From the NCBI RefSeq assembly GCF_000220505.1, contig NZ_AFPJ01000029.1, positions 1-62,823 of the forward strand: a DNA stretch of 62,823 nt. The letters are read 5' to 3'. This DNA is from Microbulbifer agarilyticus S89. Lineage in GTDB: Bacteria; Pseudomonadota; Gammaproteobacteria; Pseudomonadales; Cellvibrionaceae. How positions within the stretch are numbered: the stretch's first letter is position 1; the number at the start of each line of letters is the position of its first letter. The position numbers and the translations under genes are program-made. The notes under the pieces are model-generated. The model did not search any database, was not told the origin of the DNA, and worked only from the letters and a program-made list of their open reading frames with translations. Of the stretch, positions 27,234 through 36,235 are shown piece after piece.

Positions 27234-28709
27234 ATGACCGACCGTCAACCCATCGCCCTGGTTGTCGATGACGAACCAGATATTTGCGACCTGATCTCCA
27301 TGACGCTGCAACGCATGCATGTCCGTGCGGATGTTGCGATGTCTGTGGCGGAGGCGCGCCGGCGCCTGCTGGAGAAGCAGTACGATTTCTGCCTGACAGA
27401 TATGCGGCTGCCGGATGGTGACGGCCTGGCGCTGGTAGAAACCATCCAGAACCTCCCCGCCGATCAATCCCTCCCCGTCGCGGTGATCACCGCCCACGGC
27501 AATATGGATACCGCAATTGCCGCGCTCAAGCTCGGCGCCTTCGACTTTGTCAGCAAGCCGGTCAACCTTGCGCGCCTGCGCACCCTGGTGCAAATGGCGC
27601 TGCGTCTCGGTGAAGACCGCTTCCTGCAAAAACAGGAGTTTCCGCCCCTGTTGCAGGGGCAGTCGCCTGCGGTGCAGGCCCTGCGCCATACGATTGAAAA
27701 AGTTACACGCAGCAACGCACCGGTTCACCTGGTAGGAGAGGCCGGGGCCGGCAAAGAGCTCACCGCGCGGTGTATTCACCAGCTGGGGCCAAGGGCCGAC
27801 AAGCCATTTACTACCGTGCACTGCGCCGACATCCCTGCGGAACAATTTGCGCAGGTATTGTTCGGCAAAGGCAACGACAGTAGCGATGGCCGGAGCGACG
27901 GTACTGGCGACACGGAAGGACTGCTAACCCAAGCCAATGGCGGTACCGTGTTCTTTGACGAAATCGCCAGGCTGCCCAAAGAAATACAGGGCAAGCTGGT
28001 CCAGGTCATTGAAGAGAAGCGCCTGCCTGCGGGCGCTCGCGAGGGCCACACCCCGCTCGATGTACGCATTATCAGCAGCACCAGAACATTGCTGTCCGGT
28101 TTTACCCGCGACGGCCACTTCCGCAGTGACCTGTATTTTCGTCTCAATGTGATTGAACTCGCGGTGCCGGCGCTGCGCGACCGCGCGGAAGACATTCCGC
28201 TGCTGTCGCGCTTCCTGTTACGCAGGCTGAACGAATCTCAGAGCGGCGGCACGCCACGCGTCAGCCAGGAGGCCATGCAGTCCCTGCTGTCCTATTCCTT
28301 CCCGGGCAATTTGCGCGAGCTGGAAAACATTTTGCAGCGCGCACTGACCCTGTGTGAGTCCAGCACCATTCGCCCGCAGGACCTAGATTTTGGCAGCGCG
28401 CCGCCGGTACCCGTCACGACCACAATCACAGGTTCCCCGAGGGCGGTATCCGCTGGGGCGGTTAGCAGCGAACCCCATGTCGCCAATCCATCCGCGGATC
28501 AGTCCGTCGATCACCACACCTACCCCGGTCAATTCAGCGCGGGCGATCACGAGACGTTGGACGACTTCCTCGAAACCATTGAGCGCGATGCCATTGAACT
28601 CGCACTTAGCCAGACACGCTGGAATAAAACTGCCGCCGCGGCAAAGCTGGGCATCAGCTTCCGCTCACTGCGCTACCGGCTGAAAAAGCTGGGACTGGAA
28701 AACGAATAA
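27234..28709 (+). CDS. pilR: PilR-like response regulator lacking the GAFTGA loop
   Basis: By position after pilS and by domains, this is PilR, the NtrC-family activator of pilin transcription. The receiver domain shows D12-D13, phospho-acceptor D56 (LTDMRLP) and K108. The AAA+ domain has Walker A GEAGAGKE (168-175), Walker B GGTVFFDEIA (236-245) and a FRSDLYFRLN arginine-finger region. The C-terminus is a Fis-type helix-turn-helix (RWNKTAAAAKLGI). The segment between Walker A and B, where NtrC proteins carry the GAFTGA loop that engages sigma-54, reads instead LFGKGNDSSDGRSDGTGD (209-226). Either it no longer activates sigma-54 promoters or it works in an atypical way. Length 491, frame intact. 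Confidence 0.88.
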   Translation: MTDRQPIALVVDDEPDICDLISMTLQRMHVRADVAMSVAEARRRLLEKQYDFCLTDMRLPDGDGLALVETIQNLPADQSLPVAVITAHGNMDTAIAALKLGAFDFVSKPVNLARLRTLVQMALRLGEDRFLQKQEFPPLLQGQSPAVQALRHTIEKVTRSNAPVHLVGEAGAGKELTARCIHQLGPRADKPFTTVHCADIPAEQFAQVLFGKGNDSSDGRSDGTGDTEGLLTQANGGTVFFDEIARLPKEIQGKLVQVIEEKRLPAGAREGHTPLDVRIISSTRTLLSGFTRDGHFRSDLYFRLNVIELAVPALRDRAEDIPLLSRFLLRRLNESQSGGTPRVSQEAMQSLLSYSFPGNLRELENILQRALTLCESSTIRPQDLDFGSAPPVPVTTTITGSPRAVSAGAVSSEPHVANPSADQSVDHHTYPGQFSAGDHETLDDFLETIERDAIELALSQTRWNKTAAAAKLGISFRSLRYRLKKLGLENE

Positions 28710-28734
28710 CCCGGCAAATGCCGGGTTATTTTTT
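28708..28734 (+). terminator. Terminator of pilS-pilR
   Basis: Perfect 6-base-pair G+C stem (28710-28715 with 28720-28725, AAAT loop) followed by TTATTTTTT, starting at the pilR stop codon. Confidence 0.88.
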
Positions 28735-28765
28735 ATTGTCGCTGCATCGCTAGCGCGCCATCAAC

Positions 28766-29182
28766 TTACCAGCATTCGGCACCATAGGAGCCAGTCGCAT
28801 TGCGCACACCCGCGTTCGTCAATGTGAGGCTGCCGCACTTGGTATCGGCCGCCTGGCTGGTACCGGCGACAGGTGCCGCGGTGAGGGTGTAGGTGGTCGC
28901 GGTGATGGCAGCCGTGACGCTGTACATCCCCTCAGCCGAGGTAATGGTTCCACCACCCGAAAGGGTCGTTGCCACAGAGCAATTCGCATTGTCGTAGGCG
29001 CTGTAGGTGGTAAAGCAACGCTGCAGGCGGTGCGCCACATCATTCAGCGTCGCCTTGGCGTCTGCACGGTTGCTCTTGCGTACAGACTCCATGTACGACG
29101 GGTACGCGATGGCCGAAATAATGCCGATGATGGCCACAACGATCATCATCTCGATTAGGGTAAAACCGGTTTGTTTGTGCAT
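28766..29182 (-). CDS. pilE: Type IV minor pilin PilE
   Basis: Minor pilin or pilus-assembly initiation component. The prepilin peptidase site lies after G6 (MHKQTG/FTLIEMMIVVAIIG) and leaves N-terminal Phe with Glu at +5. A single long hydrophobic helix and a small globular domain with three cysteines follow, two of which (about 56 and 68) are placed like a pilin disulfide. The sequence pattern (SYMESVRKSNRADAKATL) is that of PilE minor pilins. The 138-residue length is usual. Last gene of the minus-strand minor-pilin operon, 25 bases after pilY1. Confidence 0.92.
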   Translation of the reverse strand: MHKQTGFTLIEMMIVVAIIGIISAIAYPSYMESVRKSNRADAKATLNDVAHRLQRCFTTYSAYDNANCSVATTLSGGGTITSAEGMYSVTAAITATTYTLTAAPVAGTSQAADTKCGSLTLTNAGVRNATGSYGAECW

Positions 29183-29207
29183 AACTAAATCTCAATCTTC
29201 CAAATAC

Positions 29208-32200
29208 TTATCGCAACTGACGCCAGGACATACGACCAACCGCCTCGGAGGGGAAGCCACCTTCAGGCACCGCCACATCACCGCGGATGTTACTGGTGGG
29301 GAGATAGGCCTTTTCACCACTGCGGATGATTTCCGAATAACTGATGACCGCGTAATCCACTTCCACCCCGTCTTCGCCAAAGATGCTGTGCCCCTCATAA
29401 CGGTCACCCACCGCAACCAGTTCCATCAGCCAGCCGCTACCACCAAAGGAGCAGGGATCGGTAGAAGTGATGGTGGTTGGAAACAGCAGGCGGTCGTACA
29501 CCAGCAGCGGCTTACTGATCACGCGTTCACCGGTAACACTGCCGGCATAGGACAGGTCCAGGTACCAGCCTTTTTTGGTCTCCCAAAAGCTGGTGTCGGT
29601 ATTGCCGGCCACTTCACGCACACCATTCGCTTCCGTGGAAATGGATTTCTGGAACAGTTGATCGCGGCCGGTTACCGGCGCATCTTCATCGGCAATCGCA
29701 TAGAAGCTGTTCACAACGCTACCAACGGTGTTATCGGTGCTCGCCATGTACTGGCCGGTACCGAAATAGACCATGATTGCATTATCCAATTCGCCATTCA
29801 GGCCCAGTGTAGGCGTGGAAGTAATCGGCTGCGGATTGCCGCTCGCATCAACCGCGGTAAACAGTGGTGCATTTACTCCACCGCTGTCCAGTGCCACATC
29901 CCAATTGCTCGCATTATTTGCGCTGAGATCGAACTTCCACATGTTGCCGAGCAGGTCACCGGCATAGGCAGAAATCACTTCGCCGTCGGCATTCGCAATC
30001 AGCGCCGGGCCAGCGAGGCCATTTGCCCCTGCATCATTTACCTCAATGATCTGGGTTTCCGTGAGCGGGTTCTCCAGGTCTACCGCGAACAGCCGTGCGC
30101 GGTCATTCTCGGAGTTATAGCCGTTGCCGAAGAACAGCTTCCAACCATCGCCTGTCGGCGCGATAAGCGGCTCACCGGTGATATTCCCGATACCGGGGAA
30201 ATCCGCTTCGGTCAGTTCAAACAAAATATCTGATGCATCGAAACTGTCTGGATTGGTGACGTCGAGGGCAAAAATACCGCGGCCGCCGGCGCCGAGAGAG
30301 CCCACCAGGATGTTCTTCCAGGCACCATCCACGAACGCATCGCCCACAAACAGCTTGCCGTCCATGCTGTAGGCATGTGGGTTGGTGGTAGAACCGTAAT
30401 CCGCTTCACTCATATTCGCCAACTGGTCGTATACGCCGGAAGGGATATAGGCGAACAGCTCTTCACCGGTAGAGGCATCGAATGCGTGCAACATGCCATC
30501 GTTGGCACCGACATAAATCACCTGGCGACGATTATCCTTCTGGCTCGAATGATACGTGTCGTAGGCGAGGCCACCGAGCGCTTCGGACAGGCTGCTGAAG
30601 TTGTATTTCTGGTCACCGGCAAATACCGGGCTGGAGTTCACAATATCCCCCAGCAACGAGCTGCGCTCGCGCAGGCCGGTGACATCCGCACCGCGCACCC
30701 AGTTCAGGCGATCCTGCCCCTGGGCATCGGTACCACCGTCCTTCAGGGCATCCTGCTGCGCAGTTGACAGGTTCGCCCACACAAACTCGGTGCCTGCGGT
30801 ACCGTTATGGGTGTAGATATCCCGTATCGCCGGACTGGCAAAATCTGCGTCTTCGGTTTGCCACTTGGTGGTGCCGACACTGCCATCACTATTCAGGTTC
30901 AGCGCGCGGATTTCACCACTCCAGTTGGTGCTGTTAAAGCGCGCCTGGTAAATCACCGTATCGGTACCGAGACGGGTGGAGTTAGTGGCAACCGAGGAAG
31001 CCGAGCCGTCGGTACGCCCAACAATGTTTTCCAGCACGCTGGAGAGGTCATCGGCAAATGCCTGGGGGTCCGCAGCACTGAAGAAACCACCGCGGCCGTT
31101 GACCGATGCGTGGAGCAGGTCATCTACTTTTGCCGCATTGCTGTTCGGGTTTGGCCAGTTGATGGTGGCCCCAGTGCCTATTGCGGCAAAGGCATCATCC
31201 TTGTCCACGCTGCCGGTAACACCAAAGGCCACGCCAAAGGTCACCATGTGCTGCCAGAAGGCTGGGTCGATTGAATCATCTTTTACCGGTACCTGGTTGG
31301 ACAGGTCCGTGCGCAAGTCGGTGCCCCAGTAATACATCGCCACGTCGGCCAAGGTATTGCTGTGGGAGTCGGTAAACGGGGATGCCGCGGTATAGGTATA
31401 GGACTGCCCGTCGGGCCCGGTAATCTCCGATCCGGACGTGCCATCCACGTTGGCCTCGGCGGCATTCGTATAGTCACTGGTACCGTTCCAGTAGCCGTCG
31501 GTCATCAAGATGGTGTAGTTCGCGCGACAGGCGAGATGTGGCGTGGAATCGTCGGTGCCGGGATCCTGACCCCAGGGGCCGCGGTTATCCGTACGCATGA
31601 AGTATTGCCCGGCGCTATCCAGCGCGCGCCGCAGCGGGGTACCGGAGTAAGGTACCGCACGGGTGTACAGTGTGCTGAAAAAGTTCTCGCGGTTAGTGCC
31701 AGAGAACGGGCGCACACCATTTAACACCGTATTGGTGTTCACGCCGTCAACGCTGGTCGACCCCTGGTTGATCGCGCCAAAGCCCACGCGCAGGTCTTCC
31801 CCCTGCTCCGCAAACGCGCGGCCAATGCCCGCCCGCGCAGCGAGCATCCGCGAGCGATAATAGGTGTACCAGTTGGCAAAATTCTGGATTTCCTCGGTGT
31901 AGGTACAGGTGCCGGCAGAACAGTCGGTTCGCTCATCGCGACCGTGCCCGGTGTAGCTGGGAATACCCGGCTTTATCTCCTGCTTGGTGTAATTGCCCCA
32001 CACCCACTGGCCACCGCCGTTGTGCCAGAAGTAGGTGGCAGGCCAAAAGGTCAGCGCATCCGTATTCCAACCGTAAGACACGTTACCATCCGCATCCACC
32101 GTACGGGTGTACCAGCGGTTGTCATTGTAATTTGCGTTATCAACGGTGAGGTTACGCGCCCTTTCCGTTACCGATTCGTCGCCGGTGGGACAGGTACCGG

Positions 32201-32633
32201 TATTTGCCGGATTGTGCCAGGCACACTCGGGAACCGCATCCGGGTACACGGTACCGTCATACTTGATCCAGGGTTTGTAGGTGATCGACGGATCGTAATA
32301 AGTCTTGTTGAACTGGGGAGAACGGGTCAGCGCATTAAACGGATCGTCATCGGCCACGGTCGGGATACGGTTATCGCCGTCGTTGGAACCGTAAATTCCA
32401 TTGGCCCGCGGAAAAATATAGCTGGTGCCGTTACGGAAATTTTCCGGTGTGATTTCGAAATGCATCGAGCCCGAGTCATCCAGAATAAACATGATATTCG
32501 GCGGTGCACCGGTACTCAGGAACAGCGGGCTCTGCGCCATATCAACCGACATGGCACTGTGTGTTACACCCAGGCTCAATACTGCGGCAGCCAGACCGGC
32601 AGAGAATTTTTTTGCGTTCATTTTTATGCTCAT
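29208..32633 (-). CDS. pilY1: Pilus tip adhesin / biogenesis protein PilY1
   Basis: Large secreted pilus-associated protein that supports pilus extension, adhesion and surface sensing. After a signal peptide (about 1-30), an N-terminal von Willebrand A-like domain is recognisable from the MIDAS motif DDSGSM (about 51-56) and ILMTDGYW. The C-terminal half is the PilY1 beta-propeller (QVIYVGANDGMLHAFDASTG onward). The length of 1141 residues is in the family range. I start it at ATG 32633, with GGGAA upstream, rather than the TTG one codon earlier. Lies between pilX and pilE, the standard order. Confidence 0.93.
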   Translation of the reverse strand: MSIKMNAKKFSAGLAAAVLSLGVTHSAMSVDMAQSPLFLSTGAPPNIMFILDDSGSMHFEITPENFRNGTSYIFPRANGIYGSNDGDNRIPTVADDDPFNALTRSPQFNKTYYDPSITYKPWIKYDGTVYPDAVPECAWHNPANTGTCPTGDESVTERARNLTVDNANYNDNRWYTRTVDADGNVSYGWNTDALTFWPATYFWHNGGGQWVWGNYTKQEIKPGIPSYTGHGRDERTDCSAGTCTYTEEIQNFANWYTYYRSRMLAARAGIGRAFAEQGEDLRVGFGAINQGSTSVDGVNTNTVLNGVRPFSGTNRENFFSTLYTRAVPYSGTPLRRALDSAGQYFMRTDNRGPWGQDPGTDDSTPHLACRANYTILMTDGYWNGTSDYTNAAEANVDGTSGSEITGPDGQSYTYTAASPFTDSHSNTLADVAMYYWGTDLRTDLSNQVPVKDDSIDPAFWQHMVTFGVAFGVTGSVDKDDAFAAIGTGATINWPNPNSNAAKVDDLLHASVNGRGGFFSAADPQAFADDLSSVLENIVGRTDGSASSVATNSTRLGTDTVIYQARFNSTNWSGEIRALNLNSDGSVGTTKWQTEDADFASPAIRDIYTHNGTAGTEFVWANLSTAQQDALKDGGTDAQGQDRLNWVRGADVTGLRERSSLLGDIVNSSPVFAGDQKYNFSSLSEALGGLAYDTYHSSQKDNRRQVIYVGANDGMLHAFDASTGEELFAYIPSGVYDQLANMSEADYGSTTNPHAYSMDGKLFVGDAFVDGAWKNILVGSLGAGGRGIFALDVTNPDSFDASDILFELTEADFPGIGNITGEPLIAPTGDGWKLFFGNGYNSENDRARLFAVDLENPLTETQIIEVNDAGANGLAGPALIANADGEVISAYAGDLLGNMWKFDLSANNASNWDVALDSGGVNAPLFTAVDASGNPQPITSTPTLGLNGELDNAIMVYFGTGQYMASTDNTVGSVVNSFYAIADEDAPVTGRDQLFQKSISTEANGVREVAGNTDTSFWETKKGWYLDLSYAGSVTGERVISKPLLVYDRLLFPTTITSTDPCSFGGSGWLMELVAVGDRYEGHSIFGEDGVEVDYAVISYSEIIRSGEKAYLPTSNIRGDVAVPEGGFPSEAVGRMSWRQLR

Positions 32634-32654
32634 CAATTATTCCCTTCCCCAGAC

Positions 32655-33194
32655 TTAGCGTTTGTACGTGGACTGGAGGATAACCACTGCATCCGCAGTA
32701 CCGCCTTCGGCGCGGCTGGTTACCCGGTAATACACGGTATCTTCGGTTTTCAGGGTGCTGGCAAAATCTACCGCGCCGCCATCGGCGGCATTGGTGGTAA
32801 CCGTTGAGGTCACCTCTTCAATGACATATTGCGGCTGGCTGGCCACCATCTGCACCCCTTCCGCGGAGCGCACCGAGCCGGCATCCCATCCGTACGTGTC
32901 CCAGAATCCAGTGCTGCTGGAGCCATCCATTGCCTGCACCAGGCCTGCGGTAGACCCGTTAAACACGGGGATGGTTGCCCCGGTGAGTACTTCCTCACCC
33001 GCACGCAGGCCGGCCTCGGCAGACTGGAATGCGAGATTACGGTCGCGCATATTACCGGCCATCAATTCCTGCATTCCGCTACCACGAATCGCCGCCATGC
33101 CCACCAGGGTCATCAGCAGTACCATAATCAGGCCGACAATCAGCGTCATACCCCGCTGACCATGAATCGCCTTGAAGCTCGTTACTTTTTTCAT
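32655..33194 (-). CDS. pilX: Type IV minor pilin PilX
   Basis: Minor pilin of the initiation complex with PilV, PilW and PilE. The N-terminus QRG/MTLIVGLIMVLLMTLVG has the prepilin cleavage glycine. It lacks the glutamate at +5, as is known for PilX. The MQELMAGNMRDRNLAFQSAE stretch just after the helix is a strong family signature. Length 179. No cysteines are evident in the globular part. Between pilW and pilY1. Confidence 0.92.
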   Translation of the reverse strand: MKKVTSFKAIHGQRGMTLIVGLIMVLLMTLVGMAAIRGSGMQELMAGNMRDRNLAFQSAEAGLRAGEEVLTGATIPVFNGSTAGLVQAMDGSSSTGFWDTYGWDAGSVRSAEGVQMVASQPQYVIEEVTSTVTTNAADGGAVDFASTLKTEDTVYYRVTSRAEGGTADAVVILQSTYKR

Positions 33195-33219
33195 ACTCTT
33201 CTCGTGATTGACCTTCCGA

Positions 33220-34311
33220 TCAGGGCAAGCGACTGCGGATGCCTACCGTATTGATAAAAACCTGACGCAAGCGGCGGTCACCGGGCGCGTTATTGACAAC
33301 ACCATTGAAGGTGTAGGGCTGCTCTTCCGGTAGCAGGTTGTCTTCGGTGCTTTGAATCAGCAGCTGTACGCGCACACTGGAAATATCTTCCCAAGCGGCA
33401 ACGGTCGTGAGCGCAGAGGCATCGACATAGGTATCGGGGATGCCGTCACCAGAGGTGTCGCGGCCGTACGTCAGCTGCATATCCTCAATCCCCTCCAGCA
33501 GCTCTAGCGGCGTGCCCCCGTTGGTTTGCTGCCACAGACTGGGCTGCGCACTGGCGGTGCCATCGGCGATGTAATACACGGAGGTGTTCATCTTGATAAT
33601 TTCTGCATCATCCCCAAAAGTTTCTTCCGGGTTGCTGTTGCCACCCCAGGAAGTAATTGCATTGCCAGGCAACATGCTCGCCCCGGAGTGTGCAATATTG
33701 ATTTCTGTAGTACCGCCACCACCGGTTGCCTGCATTTGAGAAATTTGGAAAACCCGCGCCTTGCTGCAGTCAGTAGCCACCACAATATCCTGCTCACACA
33801 GGCCACTGTAACTTGCCAGACCGGCCCCGCATGAGGCGGCCACCCCGGTATTTTCAGTGAAAAGCTGGGCACCGTTGTTGTTCTGGGTAATGTCCACGCC
33901 ATTGCCGTTGGCCCCGCGCACCACCAACACATCGGTGCCCTCGACAATTCCCGCCGGATAGTCCGCGGGGGGAGTAGCGCCAACGTCATTCAATCCTTCA
34001 ATACCAATCTCGAAGTTGTATGCCAGATCGCCAGAGCTATTCAGGGTATTGGTCACATTCAGGTTGCGGCTCATGCAGCCCATGTAGCCCGCCATGCGAA
34101 TATCCTCGGCGAGAAACTCCATCGCCAGGCGGCCACTTTCCTGCACCCGCGCCAGCGCCTGCTGGGTGGAAAAGGTGGCGCGACTCGACAGGAACAACTG
34201 CACCACACCGGTCATCAATATCAGGCCAATGGTGATGGAGATCATCAGCTCAACCAGCGAGATACCTGTCTGGCTGCGCATGGTTGTTTGCATATGCATT
34301 TTTCTTAACAT
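33220..34311 (-). CDS. pilW: Type IV minor pilin PilW
   Basis: Large minor pilin (363 residues). Cleavage site QTG/ISLVELMISITIGL with Glu at +5, hydrophobic helix, then SSRATFSTQQALARVQESGR, typical of PilW. The globular domain contains several cysteines. Several in-frame ATGs (34311, 34299, 34293, 34281) precede the cleavage site and no strong ribosome site chooses between them, so the start is uncertain by up to ten residues. In the pilV-pilW-pilX-pilY1-pilE operon. Confidence 0.92.
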   Translation of the reverse strand: MLRKMHMQTTMRSQTGISLVELMISITIGLILMTGVVQLFLSSRATFSTQQALARVQESGRLAMEFLAEDIRMAGYMGCMSRNLNVTNTLNSSGDLAYNFEIGIEGLNDVGATPPADYPAGIVEGTDVLVVRGANGNGVDITQNNNGAQLFTENTGVAASCGAGLASYSGLCEQDIVVATDCSKARVFQISQMQATGGGGTTEINIAHSGASMLPGNAITSWGGNSNPEETFGDDAEIIKMNTSVYYIADGTASAQPSLWQQTNGGTPLELLEGIEDMQLTYGRDTSGDGIPDTYVDASALTTVAAWEDISSVRVQLLIQSTEDNLLPEEQPYTFNGVVNNAPGDRRLRQVFINTVGIRSRLP

Positions 34312-34324
34312 TGCTTACTGCTCC

Positions 34325-34750
34325 TCACAGCCGGGTGGTATACACGAATTGACTGGTATCTTCAGTGGCATCGCCAGAGCTGTTCTGCTCACCCCACTGG
34401 ATGGTCACGGTGCAGAAACTGGTGGCAGCAATGCACTCGATACCGCCATCCGCGCCGGGTAGCGTGTCTTCCACATTGGTTAACCACTGGTTCATATCCT
34501 GTTGCGCCAGGGTCGTGCCCGTCGGTTTGGCGTCCGCCAGGCCCAATGAGTAACTCGCGACATTGGCGCGATTGATACGCGCGCGATCGAGAATGTCGTA
34601 CGCGAGGATATTGGCCTGTGAGCGCAGGTAAGCACTGTGGTTGTATTGCAGGGACTTACTCTGCAGTGCGGCCAGCGCCAGCAATGAGGTACCGAGGATC
34701 AGTACGGTTACCAGAACTTCGATCAGGCCAGCGCCCTGTTGTTTTTTCAT
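34325..34750 (-). CDS. pilV: Type IV minor pilin PilV
   Basis: Minor pilin with cleavage site MKKQQG/AGLIEVLVTVLIL, Glu at +5, and the family-typical SKSLQYNHSAYLRSQANILA after the helix. I start it at ATG 34750 because GGGG lies six bases upstream and the leader is then a compact six residues. An in-frame ATG at 34762 is the alternative. Length 141. It ends 13 bases before pilW. Confidence 0.9.
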   Translation of the reverse strand: MKKQQGAGLIEVLVTVLILGTSLLALAALQSKSLQYNHSAYLRSQANILAYDILDRARINRANVASYSLGLADAKPTGTTLAQQDMNQWLTNVEDTLPGADGGIECIAATSFCTVTIQWGEQNSSGDATEDTSQFVYTTRL

Positions 34751-34781
34751 TGGAATCCCCATGTCAGGAACAGCCCGTTAA

Positions 34782-35333
34782 TTAGGAGCAGCCAGAGGTG
34801 GTGCGTGCGGCATTCAACATGCCCGCAGCACCCACGGTAATTTGCCGCGCGCTGTTACTGCTACAGCCGCTAAAGCTTGTGTTCAGGGTTACCGCACCGC
34901 TGCCAGACAGGCCCAAGGTACCGCGGCGGGTAAAACGTACAAAGGTGGGGGAGCCACCACCCTGGGTGGCGGCGACCGCGGCGCCATTCTCAGGGGCTTC
35001 CCAAAAGCGCAGCACGGCCGCCGCATTGGCCACCACAGGTGCCGCTGCATCATCGGTTGCTGCTGTGTCGAGCACCACTATCCAGTTGTCGGTCCAGCCA
35101 CCATCGCAGCTGGAACCATCAGAACTCCCACACAGGGTGACACGGGCACCGCGCTTGATGGCTTCGCTGCGTGCAAACTGCAACGCACCAACCATTTCTT
35201 CGCCGAGCGTGGCAGAGCGGGTGTTCTGGATCATGGTGTTGAAGCCGGGCACGGCGATGGCGACGATAACCCCGAGCACGGCGAGGGTGATCATTAACTC
35301 GATCAGGGTCAGCCCCTGCTGTCTGGATCCCAT
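34782..35333 (-). CDS. fimU: GspH/FimT-type minor pseudopilin (FimU-like)
   Basis: First gene of the minor-pilin operon and in the fimU position. Prepilin site SRQQG/LTLIELMITLAVLG with Glu at +5. The GspH/FimT domain follows, with MVGALQFARSEAIKRGARVTLC, and four cysteines in the globular part (about 68, 75, 155 and 182). Length 183. Related to the separate fimT-like gene transcribed the other way about 300 bases to the right. FimU versus FimT naming cannot be settled by eye. Confidence 0.85.
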   Translation of the reverse strand: MGSRQQGLTLIELMITLAVLGVIVAIAVPGFNTMIQNTRSATLGEEMVGALQFARSEAIKRGARVTLCGSSDGSSCDGGWTDNWIVVLDTAATDDAAAPVVANAAAVLRFWEAPENGAAVAATQGGGSPTFVRFTRRGTLGLSGSGAVTLNTSFSGCSSNSARQITVGAAGMLNAARTTSGCS

Positions 35334-35641
35334 AGTGTCTAAGCCTCAGATATTCTGCTTTTTATTCCTGCTGAACACGCTTCAATGCCCCCCATCGCGC
35401 GCCGGTTCGGTGATCGACTCAGGTGGTACGGATGAACCGCAAATACTGGCATCGATTCTATCTTATGCAACATTTCCAGTGTGACCGCTCTGGATGCCGA
35501 ATTAGCGCGATGTTAGCTTTTGCGCACCCTATCACGCTCGCGGCCTCGACAAGAGCCGGGGCCGACAAACGGTGAGCTGAAGGGAGCAAGCGGCAGCCAG
35601 GACGGCCACCGTTGAAAATATATACAACTCAGGGAGGAGCT

Positions 35642-36154
35642 GTGAAGCAACGTGGTCTCACACTGATTGAGCTGCTGATCACCTGCAGCATTCTTGGCAT
35701 TTTACTGGCCATTGGCATACCCAGCTTTCAGCAACAGCTGGAAGACAGCCGCACAAGAGCCGCCGCCGACACGCTGCTACAGGCCATCCATCTCACCCGC
35801 AGCAAAGCCGTCAGCACAAATCGCCGGGCCACCTTGCGCAGGCTCGCTACCTGGCATGCAGGCTGGGAAATTTTTTACGACCTGGATTTTGACGGCGAGC
35901 GGGACCCCGATGAGCCGCAGATCGCGACGGGGAGTGAACTAACTGGAGTCACAGTCAATGGCAACGGCCCACTGGCGACCTATGTTTCGTTTATCGGCTC
36001 GGGGGAAAGCCGTTATGCGGGTACGGCGAGCGGTGGCGGCTTTCAGGCCGGGACCTTCACTATTTGCCCGACGACCCAGGGAGAGGGCTACCAGCTGGTG
36101 CTCGCACGCAGCGGCCGTGTCCGCGTAGACAGGGTCGCTGCAGCAGATTGCTAG
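35642..36154 (+). CDS. fimT: FimT/GspH-type minor pilin, divergent from the pilin operon
   Basis: A second GspH/FimT-like pseudopilin of 170 residues, transcribed away from the minus-strand pilin operon. The leader is very short (VKQRG/LTLIELLITCSILG) with Glu at +5. The LLQAIHLTRSKAVSTNRRATL stretch is the GspH/FimT signature. An acidic patch (DLDFDGERDPDE) follows. I chose GTG 35642 because GGGAGGAG sits directly upstream; TTG 35612 is an in-frame alternative without such support. In Pseudomonas fimT lies on the same strand as fimU; here the rest of the operon is inverted relative to it. Confidence 0.8.
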   Translation: MKQRGLTLIELLITCSILGILLAIGIPSFQQQLEDSRTRAAADTLLQAIHLTRSKAVSTNRRATLRRLATWHAGWEIFYDLDFDGERDPDEPQIATGSELTGVTVNGNGPLATYVSFIGSGESRYAGTASGGGFQAGTFTICPTTQGEGYQLVLARSGRVRVDRVAAADC

Positions 36155-36207
36155 GCCGTAGATTGCCAGCCCGTAAATTGTTAGACGGGGGACTTCCGAA
36201 AGAATCC

Positions 36208-36235
36208 GTTGCGGGTCAGACCCGCAACTCTTTAG
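36208..36235. terminator. Hairpin at the ispH/fimT ends
   Basis: A perfect 9-base-pair stem (36208-36216 with 36220-36228, CAG loop) overlaps the ispH stop codon. It is followed on the plus strand by TCTTTA and on the minus strand by a weak T-containing tract. Probably a shared terminator for the convergent fimT-like gene and ispH. Confidence 0.5.

Noticed and set aside
27840-27930. A frameshift as the reason for the missing GAFTGA in PilR
   Set aside because: The frame is continuous and the sequence on both sides (LFG and QANGGTVFFDEI) aligns in the same frame. The other frames give no GAFTGA either.
35334-35641. Sigma-54 (-24/-12) promoter for the minor-pilin operon
   Set aside because: No GG-N10-GC pair with suitable flanks was found on the minus strand. 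Isolated GCAA and TGCC fragments are wrongly spaced.
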